From Hemileia vastatrix (Eukaryota > Basidiomycota > Pucciniomycetes > Pucciniales > Zaghouaniaceae): a stretch of 64,000 nucleotides of DNA. This document shows positions 34,200-45,400 of the stretch, one piece after another. The notes below the pieces were generated by a model, which was not told the origin of the DNA, made no database searches, and saw nothing but the letters and a program-made list of their open reading frames with translations. Both the position numbers and the translations under genes were made by a program. How positions within the stretch are numbered: position 1 is the stretch's first letter; each line of letters opens with the position of its first letter. The stretch spans positions 6,275,001 to 6,339,000 of the forward strand of contig JASXTE010000017.1 of the NCBI GenBank assembly GCA_030280995.1, in the 5' to 3' direction.

Positions 34200-34790
34200 T
34201 TGATTCTTTGAATCAACTTATGACTGATTTGAAATGAGCAACCAAAATGTGTTAAATCTTGACAGGATTCCAAACCAGGAGGAGCTTTGGTCGTTTGATG
34301 ATTATCCTTAGAAGAATTCCAAATAGTTTCGATGATACCATTTCCCAAACCAAAATCAATGATGCACCGGTGGTCTTGAAAATATAAACCATTTCATTTG
34401 ATTTTAGCTGGAGATGGTATTGGTTGGCCAGTAATCGGTTTGATATATGAGAATATACCAAAAGTAAGAAAATTGGTGTCATTGGTATCGGTGTGAATTT
34501 TATTTTGAAATTCAGAATGAGTGATAATAACATTAGAAAATAAAATATATTTGTGGCTGATATCTTCCCATTCGGAGTCACACCAATTCGATATTCCAAC
34601 TTTGGTTTCAAGTTCATGATTTTTTTCAAATGCTTTATTACAGTGCTTTTTGAGTTGAAGAGAAAGAAAAGAGTTAAAGGAAGGAAGAGTGTCCCATAAG
34701 CAAAAATCTTCATCTTTTTGAGCTTTAGTGATATTCTTGAGCAATGAATATATGTCTATATAAATGAAATGCCTAGATAATAATCATATA
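34200..34790 (-). pseudogene. TET/JBP-like 2OG-Fe(II) dioxygenase fragment
   Basis: The frame runs from about 34790 to about 34200 with one TGA (34396-34394). It shows the layout I know from the Tet-like oxygenases expanded in rust fungi: SNVIITHSEF, an HTD (HxD iron ligand) in NKIHTDTND, FGIFSYI..ITGQP, CIIDFG...GIIETIWNSS, DNHQTT (third ligand His) and THFGCSFQIS. TET/JBP enzymes oxidise 5-methylpyrimidines in DNA and in basidiomycetes are known as passengers of KDZ transposons. Here the fragment lies within H-2, opposite to its transposase. The arginine expected near THFG is not evident. The N-terminus is unclear. Family assignment is from memory and moderately sure. Confidence 0.55.
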
Positions 34791-34856
34791 AGAGTTTCAG
34801 AATCCTTATCCTCTAAATATGCAATATAAAAATGTGAAATAAGACAAGTGAAATTT

Positions 34857-35180
34857 GGAAAAAAGGCTCAACTTCAAAGGTCAAAATCTCAGCAACCACT
34901 GAACCTAATTCAAACCTGTTTTAAGGAAATGAAAGATATGCTTTAGTAGAATCTTCAGTTAAAGGACATGTGATTTAAATAAACCTAACCCTAATTTGTT
35001 ACATAAAAAATTGAAATAAAAATTTAAATTGGGAAAAAAAAGGCTCAACTTTAATGGTCAATATCTCAGCAACCACTGAATAAAAATTCAAATCTGTTTG
35101 TAGGAAATGAAAGGTAGCCTTCAGGAGAATTTTCGGTAAAAAAAAAATAGATTTGAATAAACCTAACCCTAATTCCGAGT
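34857..35180 (+). repeat. Two diverged copies of a ~170-bp unit
   Basis: Each has AAGGCTCAACTT.A..GGTCA, ATCTCAGCAACCACTGAA, AGGAAATGAAAG and ends AATAAACCTAACCCTAATT. No coding content. Confidence 0.7.
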
Positions 35181-35818
35181 CTGATTTTCAAAATTTTACA
35201 AAAACTTGAAAAGTGGTACTGAAGATGAGATCAAAAGGAGTTTTATATGTTCACTATTATCCAGATAAGAGTCATAAATATATTTAAGTATGAAATTTTC
35301 ATAAAAGGAATGAGATATCATATAGGCATGAAAAAAAGGAGATGAAACTTACCTTGATTGAAAAGTAGGAAAAATAGAGTGAGAAAGATTGATGTTGGAA
35401 TTGTGGGGAAATTGAATATGGAGTAAGTGAAATGCATAAAGAATGTGCAATGTATGTGTTTCAATGAAATGGAGCCAAAAAAAGTGAAATAAGGGAAAAG
35501 GGGGATAATGACCATGCCAAGGAGGGATGAAGAGTAGGGTGATGGAGCTAAAAAAGAAAGTAAAGAGGGAGAGAAAAAAAGGTTAATTATATCATTGAAA
35601 TCCAAAATAACCACTTACAAAAAAAATTTAGATAAAAAAAATAAAATAAACAGAAAAAAACAAAAAAAATAATAATTATTAATCAAAAAATCAAAAAAAA
35701 GAATAAAATGACTTACCTGGAGAGATGAGATGACAAAATGAATGAAACCAAATTGTTTGAGGGATTTTGGAGGAGAATAGGAAAAGGATATGAGGGATGA
35801 ATGAAAAAAAATCACCGA
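35181..35818. other. Purine-rich non-coding stretch
   Basis: Long GAAA/AAAAAG tracts on the plus strand produce phenylalanine-rich frames on the other strand that I do not accept as genes. It may be upstream of the oxygenase gene. Confidence 0.5.
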
Positions 35819-36909
35819 TGTAGACAATCCTATAGTACTAGCTATAGGCCTTGACCAAGGGAGTTGGAGAAAAACCAGAGAGAAAATCCCCTGTCCCTTT
35901 AGAAAAATAGAGTGAGATTTACTTGCTAAAGTAAGTTGGTTCCTGTTTTGCTAAAGCCCCTTTTTCAACACACTTGACTGCTTGTGAGCCAAGAAAGTAG
36001 TCACCAGATAGACTACCAGACCAAAGAACTGAAATGTAGAACAAAGTCCACACCAGAGACAGCAAAGATACTTGATGTAGGCTGCAAATCCACACCAGAG
36101 ACAGCAATAATACTTGCTATAGCTTGAAAGACTATAACAGAGAAAACAGTTGCTAAAGTTAAGTTAAATGAAGAACTCACTTGCAACAAACACAGCCAAT
36201 TGTGGCCAGAAAACAGTGAAAACTGAGTGAGGAACAATGAGATCACCTCCGGATGGTTGTATGATTATTAAGGTTTCCCCCAAATGTCTTATTCACTATT
36301 TACACACAGACCACTAACTAAGAGCCCATGCGCACCCACCAATCTGGCGCCTGTACCTGCCAAATTGCATAAAAAACCCTCCTGGAGCGCTCCCCAACCT
36401 CCTAAAACAGAGGCGGGCGGGCCGCCCGACGTCGGAGATGCCGCCTGAAGTGGCCCGGCCTCCCTGAAGCCAGAAAACCAATAAAAACCACTAATCTACT
36501 TAGAAAAATAAGCTACAACTACTAAAACCTTTAAAACACGGAATTTCACTATAACAACATTGAGATATGAAATATAGAGAAAAATTAGCTCTATCAAATG
36601 GTACTAAGCACTTAACCCTAAGCCTTAAGGTTAGCCCGTAAAACACGAAAAACAAAATTAAACAGCAATCTTTTATAAATGAAAAATGAGGAAATGACCC
36701 CTTAAAACTCAGAAAATGAAAAATGTCTACAAGACATAAAATATAGAGAAAAACCAGGGCTATCCAATGATAGTACCCACATACCCGCAGACCCAATATC
36801 CACGGAATAAAACCAGAAAAATACCAAATTCCTTAACAGATGTCAATTAAGACATGCACAAACAGCGCCAAATCACACAACAAAGGCCCCTGCCAATGTT
36901 GGAAGACCA
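35819..36909 (-). repeat. Solo LTR of the Gypsy-C family
   Basis: 1091 bp. On the minus strand it runs from TGGTCTTCC to GTCTACA, the same ends as the Gypsy-C LTRs. It is flanked by CACCGA on both sides (35813-35818 and 36910-36915), a 5-6 bp target duplication. Such solo LTRs come from recombination between the two LTRs of one insertion. It confirms the LTR borders of Gypsy-C. Confidence 0.85.
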
Positions 36910-36915
36910 CACCGA

Positions 36916-37267
36916 CAAAATATGCAATTTCATTTTGAGCTGGTGAAAGAAAACCAATGAGCCATCCAAAAAAAAAGATTTTCACTGTAAATTCCAAAAA
37001 AAAATGAATATGCAACAAACCAAAATACCAACCCAAGTGAATGAAGTACACAAAGAGGACATTTGGAGAGTACAAAATGGTATGGGAAAGAAAGGGATGA
37101 TGTGGCCAACATGTGGTTTAGAAAAAAAAATCACGGAAAAAGTGCTGATTTGAGGTCAGAACTGACACCCATTTTTGAAATAAGTGACTTTTTTGCAAAA
37201 TTTAAGTGCTGATTTGGTTTGAAATCCGCACTTAAGTTAAGTGCGGATTTGCCAGAACTGACACCCC
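36916..37267. repeat. Right terminal region of H-2
   Basis: A-rich sequence to about 37130, then repeated AAGTGC(T/G)GATTTG and AAATCCGCACTTAA words and the inverted terminus CCAGAACTGACACCCC (37252-37267). It matches the 4954 end in inverse. Confidence 0.65.
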
Positions 37268-37831
37268 CTATTTAAACTTCACACAAATTTTTCAAACATC
37301 TACTGATTCTTTTTTCAAACTCTCTCAACTCATCTCCAATCATCCTATCTTTCATAATAACTCCCATAACAAACAGCGTAATCCTGCCTTTCAACTTGTT
37401 GTTGCACTATGTTGCTTTGGTTTAAATGGAAATGGTGCTGCTGTAAGACGTTTATATAATCTCTTTAACATAAGATATGGTACTGTCATATTATACACCA
37501 AGCAATGCATGATTTCTATCCTTTCTCTCAAGTCTCAAATCCTTACTTGGCCAACTCCACAACAGCAACTTGAATCATCTCAAGTAATTCAAGCCAAAGG
37601 TTTCCCTGGATTTGTAGGTTTTTTTGATGGTACAACTATACCTTTGAGCCAAAAGCATGCTCATGATGGAAATCATTGGTTTGATCACAAAAAAATTTTT
37701 CTTTAAAATGTTCTTCAATTTCACATCTTTCATAAACTAACTTTTTATCTTCTTTGTAAATACTTTATTTCTTTTCAACTTGTCTTTGCAATCAACAAAA
37801 AGTTTATTGCTTTTCATAGTGGCTGCCCCAG
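37268..37831 (+). pseudogene. H-1 transposase, middle part
   Basis: Open from 37269 to TAA 37704-37706: YLNFTQIFQ, LISNHPIFHNNS, FQLVVALCCFGLNGNGAAVRR, ILTWPTP and GFFDGTTIPLSQ (first catalytic Asp) followed by HWFDHKK. After the stop the same protein seems to continue, possibly after an intron, to KKFIAFHSGCP at 37831. There the sequence breaks into an LTR (TGTAGACAG). The expected next block, GSCHDSSVFQ, is found at 52154. It is collinear with 4610-4953 on the left. Confidence 0.7.
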
Positions 37832-38884
37832 TGTAGACAGTTTTATAATACTAAGCTATAGACACAGCGCAAGATGGGTTGTTTCTTCATAATTAAAAGA
37901 AGCGCCTGCTACTCTAAGAAAAGAGAAAGTGATAATTGTAAGGTGAGGATATAAGAAAAATTAGAAAAGTAGAGATAAGAGTGCCGCTACAGCCCAGTTA
38001 CTGTCTATTCTCAGTCAAATGCTTAATATTCTCAGCTGCTCTTTGTTGAAGCGCTGTACACAAATACTATCCTTACTGCAGAAATAAAATAACCATTTAG
38101 AACTCTGCTTACTCTACAATCCTAAAAATTCTAAGTATTGTTACTTGATTACTATATATAATAATTATTACTCTCCTTTTTTATATATTATTCTATATCT
38201 CTCTTTTTAATCCTTTCCCATAGAGATCCCTTTCCTTATATATTATCCCTATGTTTTTGCCTTATCAGCTTTCTCCTACAGGTTCCAGTGCTCAAGTTAA
38301 AGTCCCCTCACTTTAGTAGCCTGTATGTACAACTTTATCACCCTATAACGACTCATAACTACTACCGCGCTCTAGCTATACCTACACTACGCTTTCTAAA
38401 GGAAACTATGTATACTATAACCTGTACCGCCCACACTTAATGATGGACTAATAGTAAAGAGCTCACTAACTAACGCATTACTTGTAAGTATTATCCTTGG
38501 GCTACCCACCAATATTTGCTTCATGCGAATGTGCACTCCTTTCGCCCTGACTTTTTGCACTTTCTTAGTTGACCTTTCTAACTAGCGCTAGCGCTGCTGC
38601 TTAGTTAGCTCTTCCTAATGAAGCACAATCTTCTTTATCTTGATATTGAACTACTAGCTTCACGTGATAACCATCTGCATGCCTTACGCTACACACATAG
38701 TTATACTATGAACTCCATGTCCATACTATGCCATTTTTTGACATGTAAGCCCATACTGCAAGTGCGACACCCATAATTCTCTGCGCTTCACTTAATGACA
38801 TAGTAGCCCCTTTGTTCCAATATTTCCCTTTTTAGCAATTACTGCACTTCACACGTTTTTCACGTGCTTATGCAAGACGTGTTG
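37832..38884 (-). repeat. Putative LTR of a Gypsy-D relative, minus strand
   Basis: On the minus strand its last ~90 bp (GCAGGCGCTTCTTTT..., AACCCATCTTGC, TGTGTCTA..GCTTAGTA, CTGTCTACA) match the 3' end of the Gypsy-D LTRs. The rest is diverged but has the same GCGCT-rich style. Its 5' border is not defined, because Gypsy-C begins at 38885. No gag or pol of this element is visible. Confidence 0.5.
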
Positions 38885-39973
38885 TGATCTTCCAACATTG
38901 GCAGGGGCCTTTGTTGTGTGGTTTGGCGCTGTTTGTGCATGTCTTAATTGGCATCTGTTGAAGAATTGGGTATTCTTCTGGTTTTATTCCGTGAATATTG
39001 GGACTGCGGGTATGTGAGTACTATCATTAGATAGCCCCGGGTTTTCTATATATTTCATGTCTTGATAATATTTTTCATATTCTAAGTTTTAAAGGGTCAT
39101 TTCCTCATTCTTCAGTTACAAAGATAGTTGTTTAATTTTGTTTTTTGTGTTTTACGGGCTAACCTTAAGTCTTAGTGTTAAGTACTTAGTACCATTGGAT
39201 ATGGCTAATTTAGCTCTATATTTCATGTCTCAATGTTGTTATAGTGTAATTCCGTGTTTTAAGGGTTTTAGTAGTTGTAGTTAATTTTTCTAAGTAGATT
39301 AGGTGTTTTTATTGGTTTTCTGGCTTCAGGAAGGCCAGGCCACCTCAGGCGGCACCTCTAACGTTGGGCGGCCTGCCCCCCTCTGTTTTAGAAGGTTGGG
39401 GAGTGATTATGGAGGGTTTTTATTCAATTTGGCTGGTACAGGCGCCAAATTTGTTGATGTGCGTGGGCTCTTAGATAATGGTCTGTGTGTACATAGTGAA
39501 TAAGACAGTTTGGGGAAACTTTAATTATCATACAACCATCTGGAGGTGATATCCTTGTTCCTCACTCAGTTTTCACTGTTTTTTGGCCACAATTGGCTGT
39601 GTTTGTTGCAAGGTTATTTCTTCATTTAACTCAACTTTGGCAACAGGTTCTCTGGTTTAGTCTTGAAAGCTATATTAAGTATTATTGCTGTCTCTGGTGT
39701 GGATTTTCAGCCTACATCAAGTATCTTTGCTTTATCTGGTGTGGACATTGGTCTACATTTCAGTTCTTTGGTCTGGTAGTCTGTCTGGGGACTACTTTCT
39801 TGGCTCATCAAGCAGTCAAGTGTGTTGAAAAAGGGGCTTTATAAAACAGGAACCAACTTACTTTAGCAAGTAAATCTCACTCTATTTTTCTAAAGGGACA
39901 GGGGATTTTCCCTCTGGTTTTTCTCCAACTCCCTTGGTCAAGGCCTATAGCTAGTACTATAGGATTGTCTACA
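38885..39973 (+). repeat. Gypsy-C 5' LTR
   Basis: TGATCTTCC...GTCTACA; 1089 bp. It contains GC-rich GGCGGC/GCCGCC-type words near 39340-39375, unlike the AT-rich rest. Confidence 0.85.
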
Positions 39974-39977
39974 TATC

Positions 39978-39995
39978 TGGTGCCCAACGTAGGGT
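39978..39995 (+). other. Gypsy-C primer-binding site
   Basis: TGGTGCCCAACGTAGGGT, four bases after the LTR end. It is one of three related sites in Gypsy-B, -C and -D. Confidence 0.7.
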
Positions 39996-40064
39996 AGAAC
40001 TTGCTAGTTCTTTGGAATCTCTGTTTTCTTTGTTTGGCCCTTTTTGGTGTTTTGGTCTGGAGGA

Positions 40065-42445
40065 ATGGCTTCTGGTTCCTCTATTCCTGTGGTGACAGTC
40101 AGTGGGGGAGATGGTCCTCCTGCTGTGATGGTCAAGGAGTGTGTAAGGATTAAAACTTGGGATGGTACCAAGTTTAATGGGGAGGATTTCAAGTGGTTTC
40201 TGGAGAAATATGAAACTGCTTCTGGTGTGGATGGTGCTTCTTACCTGGAAATGGTGAAGCAGATTATCTTCTTCATTGGTGATAGGGCAGTGGAGAAGGA
40301 GATTGTGGCCATGTCTGGCTACAAAAAGAGGGATTGGAAGTTATTGTGTAGGGAGATGGTAGATAGATGGGGTGTCAGGTTCACTATGGTGGATCTGAAC
40401 AAGTTTGTCAGTGAATGGCAATCTTATTGTGGTGTTGGTAACTTGCATAGTTACAGAAAGTTTCTGCTAAAGTTTGATTCTGTGGTGGAATACTTGGTGG
40501 AAGTGGAGGAGCTGGCACATGAAAATGCTGCTAAGGATGTTTTTTGGTCTGCCCTGGCTAGAGATGTCAGGATGGATGTGCTGAAGGAGCTTTCAAGGAA
40601 AAACTTGATGAAGACTCTTTCTAATGGGGACCAGAAGTTGCCTGCCTTGGATAAGGTGAAGGAGGCTGTTGAGGCCCATTTGAAGTTATTGGCTGTGGAC
40701 ACCTATCAGGAAGGGTGTGCCAAATATGTCAGCAAAGTCAGTGAGGCTTTGTCTGAAGAGGAAGTTAGGTTGAAGAAGGAGGAGAAGAATATGGTGCAGG
40801 TTACTAAACAGGAGAGGGACCCAGTGGTGGAGCAGTTGGCTGATCTCACAAAGCAGCTGCATATTTTTGTTCAGGAGGCTAAGAAGGTCAATAAGGCACC
40901 TTCTCAGCCTAGAGATTTTGATAGGAGGGCTGGTAGGAGTGATCCTTGGGTCTGATCTTATTGCAGCAGGAGGGGGAACAGTTCCAATGATTGTTGTGCA
41001 TTGAACAGGGATGTGTCTGGAGGAAAGGTTGAATTTGATTGCAGGGTTTTCAAGTTCCCTGACGGTTCATTTGTGAAGCCCAGTGAGGGGCAGGCTCCTG
41101 TTGATTTGGTCAGGAGAAGGGATGGTCTCAATCAAAGGAGGCCAAGGTTTGGGGAGATTCCTTAGCAAGGGAAGTCTTCTGGTAAAGAGGATGATGAATT
41201 CAAGGGAAAGGGGAAGGAGGTCAATAAGGTCTCTTTTTCTACTTCCTTTGGTGGTTTGGAGTTGTATTCCTGTGGTGGAAAGTCAAGTGGAGAATTCTTG
41301 GCTGTTGTTTATGATGTGGAAGCAAGGAAGGTGGGAAGGCCTAAGAGCAGTTCTCAGGCCCAACCAAAGCCAAATGCTTCAAAGGTGGATCCTAAGCTGA
41401 GTGCAGCTAGGAAGAGGTACAGCAAAGAGAAGCTGTACAAGACGCAGAAGGGTATGGCTGACATGGGCCCCCCTAGTTTTGGTGCATTGGACATGAATGG
41501 TGAGCCAATGCCAATGGAGGTTGATTCTGAATCTGAGGAGGATGTCCCTTTGGCTTCATTGCCAAAGCATGCTGGAGTTAGAGGTTCTGGTGATGGATCT
41601 GGCTTGATTCCTTTTAATGGTAAATCTGTTGGTGGTGCTGGTCCTCAAGAAGCTTCTAGGACCAAGTTGGTGAAGCAAAGAGCTCAATCTGAGAGGCCAG
41701 TAGTTTCTGGTCAAGTTAATGTTATGGACTCTGTCCTGGAAAGGATGAATCAGGGTCAGGTTTCCCTTACTTATGGGGAATTATATGCTATCAGTTCAGG
41801 GTTGGCTGATAGACAGAAAAAGTTGTTGACCAGGAGAAGAGTTTCTTCTGGGGAGATGAAATACATTTGTGATTCTGCTGAAAAGTTTGGTGAGGGGTTG
41901 GAAACTCATTTTTCTGCTCCTCTGGGTTATGTCAATGTCACTCTGAATGGCAGGGAGGCAAGGGCATTGGTGGATTCAGGTTCTCAGATAAACCTGATTT
42001 CTTTGTTTGAGGCAACTAATTTAGGCCTCCCCATCAAAACTGGTATTGGTGGGAATTTGAGAGGGATTGGTGGCCATGTCACTGAATTGGTTGGGAATTC
42101 TGAGTTTGTGAAGTTAGATGTTGGCGGAGCCTCAGGGAAGGTTCATTTTTACATTGCTAAGGTAATGGTTAAAGCTGTTTTGGGTGGGCCATTCTTAATG
42201 GATTTTCAGGCAAAATTAGTTATCAATTTTATTTGGGAATCAGTTTGGAGTTGACTGGTGAAGATGAAAGGAGACTTCACATGAGATTGTCATCCCCTGG
42301 AGAGGATGGTTGGGAGACCAGGCCTGGTTTATCTTCAATGTGCCAGTGTATAGATTGTTGCAGGAGAAGGAAAGAAGTTGGTGACACCTCTTGTTTTCTG
42401 GAGTGTGGCTCAGGCTCTATTGAGAGTCTGTCTTTTTTAGAGTAA
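40065..42445 (+). pseudogene. gag-pro: Gypsy-C gag-protease polyprotein
   Basis: I chose Met 40065 (MASGSSIPVV), which aligns with the Gypsy-B start; a Met at 40044 is also in frame. The gag core TWDGTKFNGEDFKWFLEKYE and VDRWGVRFTMVDLNK matches Gypsy-B. The zinc knuckle is broken twice: its first Cys is TGA (40953-40955) and its His is Asn. A TAG follows near 41165. The acidic linker and protease (ALVDSGSQINLIS, Asp at 41973) are intact. A frameshift near 42210-42232 moves the end (GISLELTGEDERRLHMRL) to another frame, which stops with TAA at 42443-42445 overlapping the pol ATG. Confidence 0.8.
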
Positions 42446-45400
42446 TGAGGGCTAATCACCCTAGTGCTACAACCTCTCCCCAAGATGAGGAAATCCCAGG
42501 TTGTAGTAGGTCAGCTCCCTTGGAGATATACCAAGTGGATTTTCAACTTTCTCTTTTTAATGTTTCTCTTCTCTGCAAGTATTCATCATGTTTTTTATCA
42601 AGTCTCTTTTCTCTCTCAAATTCTCAATTATTTTTAATTCAAGCTCAAGGAAGAAGATTGGTTATATATCTTTATTGAAAGATATGTGGAAAAGTTTTGG
42701 GTGGTGACATTGGGGTCTTAAAGTAAGTCCTCCCAATTGTGCACCGCTAGGGTTTCTTCTACACCTTTCAAAAATATTACCTGGGCCACACCTGTGAGCA
42801 TTGGGGAAACCCCTGGTTATTTTTGTAGGTCAGTAGAAAACTCAAGAAAAGAAGATAAAAATTTCAAGATAATTCAAGAAAATCAAGAAAAAAATCTGAA
42901 GATAATGAAGAAAGAAGATTCAGAATATTTTTGTGAAGATTGTCAAGATCAATTTTTGGGCCTCCAGCATGAGGTTAAACTGCAGAAAATCATGAAGAAA
43001 GGAGATCATCAAGATCAATTTTTGGGCCTCCAGCATGAGGTTAAACTGCAAAAAATTATGAATAAAGAAGATCATCAAGATCAATTTTTGGGCCTCCAGC
43101 ATGAGGTTAAACTTCAGAAAATTATGAAGAAAGGAGATCATCAAGATCAACTTTTGGGCCTCCAGCATGAGGTTAAAATGCAGAAAATTATGAAGAAAGG
43201 AGATCATCAAGATCAATTTTTGGGCCTCCAGCATAAGGTTAAACTGCAGAAAATTATGAAGAAAGAAGATCATCAAGATCAATTTTTGGGCCTCCAGCAT
43301 GAGGATAAACTGCACAATTTTAAAAGAGTTGATTCTGAAGATGAATCAAGATTTAAAGATTTAGAAGACGGAAGTGAAGATGAAGATTTGGATATGCGGA
43401 AAAGTTTTGGAGTGGTGAGATTGGGGTCTAAAAGTAAGTCCTCCCAATTGTGCACTGCTAGGGTTTCTTCTACACCTTTCAAAAACATTACTTTTGCCAC
43501 ACATTTGAACAATGGGGAAACCCTTGGTTTTTGTTCCAGGTCTGGTGGTGAAGATTTACTGAAGATCCCTCAAGTTGAAGGTGGAGCGGCAAAGTATAAG
43601 AAGGTAGCGCAGAAGATTAGGCCTGTCAATGAGCCTATGCCTGTGGGTTTGAATCCGCCCTTGAAGAGACCTCCTTTGTCAAGAGATCTGTACTGTACTC
43701 CATTGGTGAAGAATCCTCCAGAATTTGTAGAGACGGCTAGGGTGTCTGTGGAAAGGTTGAAAGTTGTTAATTTTGGTCCTTATGGGTGGTTGTCTGAAAA
43801 GGAAAAGAAGTTGTTGTTGCACGTTATTGTGCTAAGGGAAAAAGCTGTGGCTTTTGTTGAAGAGTAAAGGGGTGTATTGAAGCACTCTTATGGGGAACCT
43901 TACTTGATTTCTGTGGTTTGTCATGAACCTTGGCAAATCAAACCTATTCCGATTCCAGCTGCTATCAGAGAGGATGTTGTGGAGATTGTTAGGGAAAGAG
44001 TCAGGACTGGGTTATAAAAACAATTGACATCCAGTTACTCAATTCTGGTTTTCTGTGTAAAGAAGCAGAATGGAAAGTTGAGGGTGTTTCATGATCTTAG
44101 AGCTTTGAAGAGAGTCACTATCAAGGATGCTGGTATGCCACCAAGTGCAGAGGATTTTGTTGAAGCTTTTTCTGGAAGGGTGTGTTATGGTTTGGGTGAT
44201 ATTATGGGTGTTTATGATGAGAGGGAACTCCATATGGATTCAAGGCCTCTCACAAGTTTTGAGACTCCTTTGGGAAGATTTCAGCTCACTAGGTTGCCTC
44301 AAGGAGCAACTAATTCAGTGGCAGTATATCAAGCACAGATGGCTTGGATTTTGCAGGATGAGGTTCCTACTCATGCTGGTATTTTTATTGATGTTGGTGG
44401 AATTAAAGGACCATACACTGATTATAATAATGAGGTGTTAACGGAGAGCCCTGGCATAAGGAGGTTTGTTTGGGAATATGCAATAACTCTAGAGAGAGTG
44501 TTGTTCCGGATTGAAGAGGCTGGTTTGACCATTTCAGGGTCAAATATCTGTTGTTTTGTTCCTGCTTTGGAAATTCTGTGTCATGTGGTATGTAAAGAGG
44601 GAAGGATTATGGTAAATAAAAGGATTAATAAAACTCAGTCATGGCCAAGGCCTAAAAATACTACTGAAGTCAGGGGATTTTTGGGTGTGTGTGTATATGT
44701 CAGGATTTTTATTAAGGATTTTTCTTTGTTGGCTTCACCTTTAAGGAGGTTGACCAGAAAAGATGAAGATTTGGAATGGACTGAAGAGTGTGTAGAGGCT
44801 TTTCAGAAGTTGAAAAAGGTTGTTGGGGAAGATATTGTTCTTCACAAGTTGGATTATGGTGTTGGCGCTGGAAATATTTATTGGCAGTGGACTCAAGTTA
44901 TATTGCTGCTGGTGCTGTTTTGTCTCAGGAAGTTAAAACTGAGAGGGTAAGGCCAGTAAGATATGAGTCTGTGGTGTTTAATGAGGTGGAATCTAGGTAT
45001 TCTCAACCTAAGTTGGAATTGTGTGGTGTAGCAAAAATTTTAAAGAAGCTACAGATGGTTTTGTGGGGGCATCATTTTGAGCTGCAAGTGGATGCAAAAT
45101 CATTGGTTCAGATGATCAATATGCCTAGTCTTCCAAATGCTCCAATGACTAGGTGGGTGGAATTTATTCAACATTTTATTTTTGACCTGGTTCAAAAACC
45201 AGGCAAAACTTTTACTATGCCTGATGGATTATCAAGGAGGCCACCTACAGATGAAGATTCTGAGGCTGAAGATTTTGATGAAGATGTTCCAGTGGTTAGG
45301 GCCAGCACAAAGGGTGCTGAAGATATTTCTGACCTTCCCCAAGAGGCTAAACTGGCTGGATCTGATTTTGATTCTGGTGATCAGGATGTTTTTGTTGATG

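Larger units (their letters stand above)
4954..37267 (+). mobile_element. Harbinger H-2 with nested Gypsy-A and a solo LTR
   Basis: The left end (4954, GGGGTTGTAAGTTCTGGC) and the right end (37260-37267 on the other strand, GGGGTGTCAGTTCTGGC) are inverted repeats. Both continue into repeated AAATCCGCACTTA words. The flanks are TTA (4951-4953) and CTA (37268-37270), fitting the 3-bp TWA-type target duplications of PIF/Harbinger. Without Gypsy-A (27.7 kb) and the solo LTR (1.1 kb) the element would be about 3.4 kb. It would hold a transposase (5261-5890) and, on the opposite strand, a TET/JBP-like oxygenase fragment. Confidence 0.65.

Noticed and set aside
34975..35175. CCTAACCCTAA words like telomere repeats
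   Set aside because: Only two short occurrences, each inside a copy of the same ~170-bp unit; no tandem TTAGGG tract.
35318..35827. Phenylalanine-rich minus-strand frames
   Set aside because: They mirror A/G-rich tracts; low complexity and no motif.
35919..37112. Minus-strand frames in and next to the solo LTR
   Set aside because: Most lie in LTR sequence that is non-coding in the other copies; no conserved start or motif.
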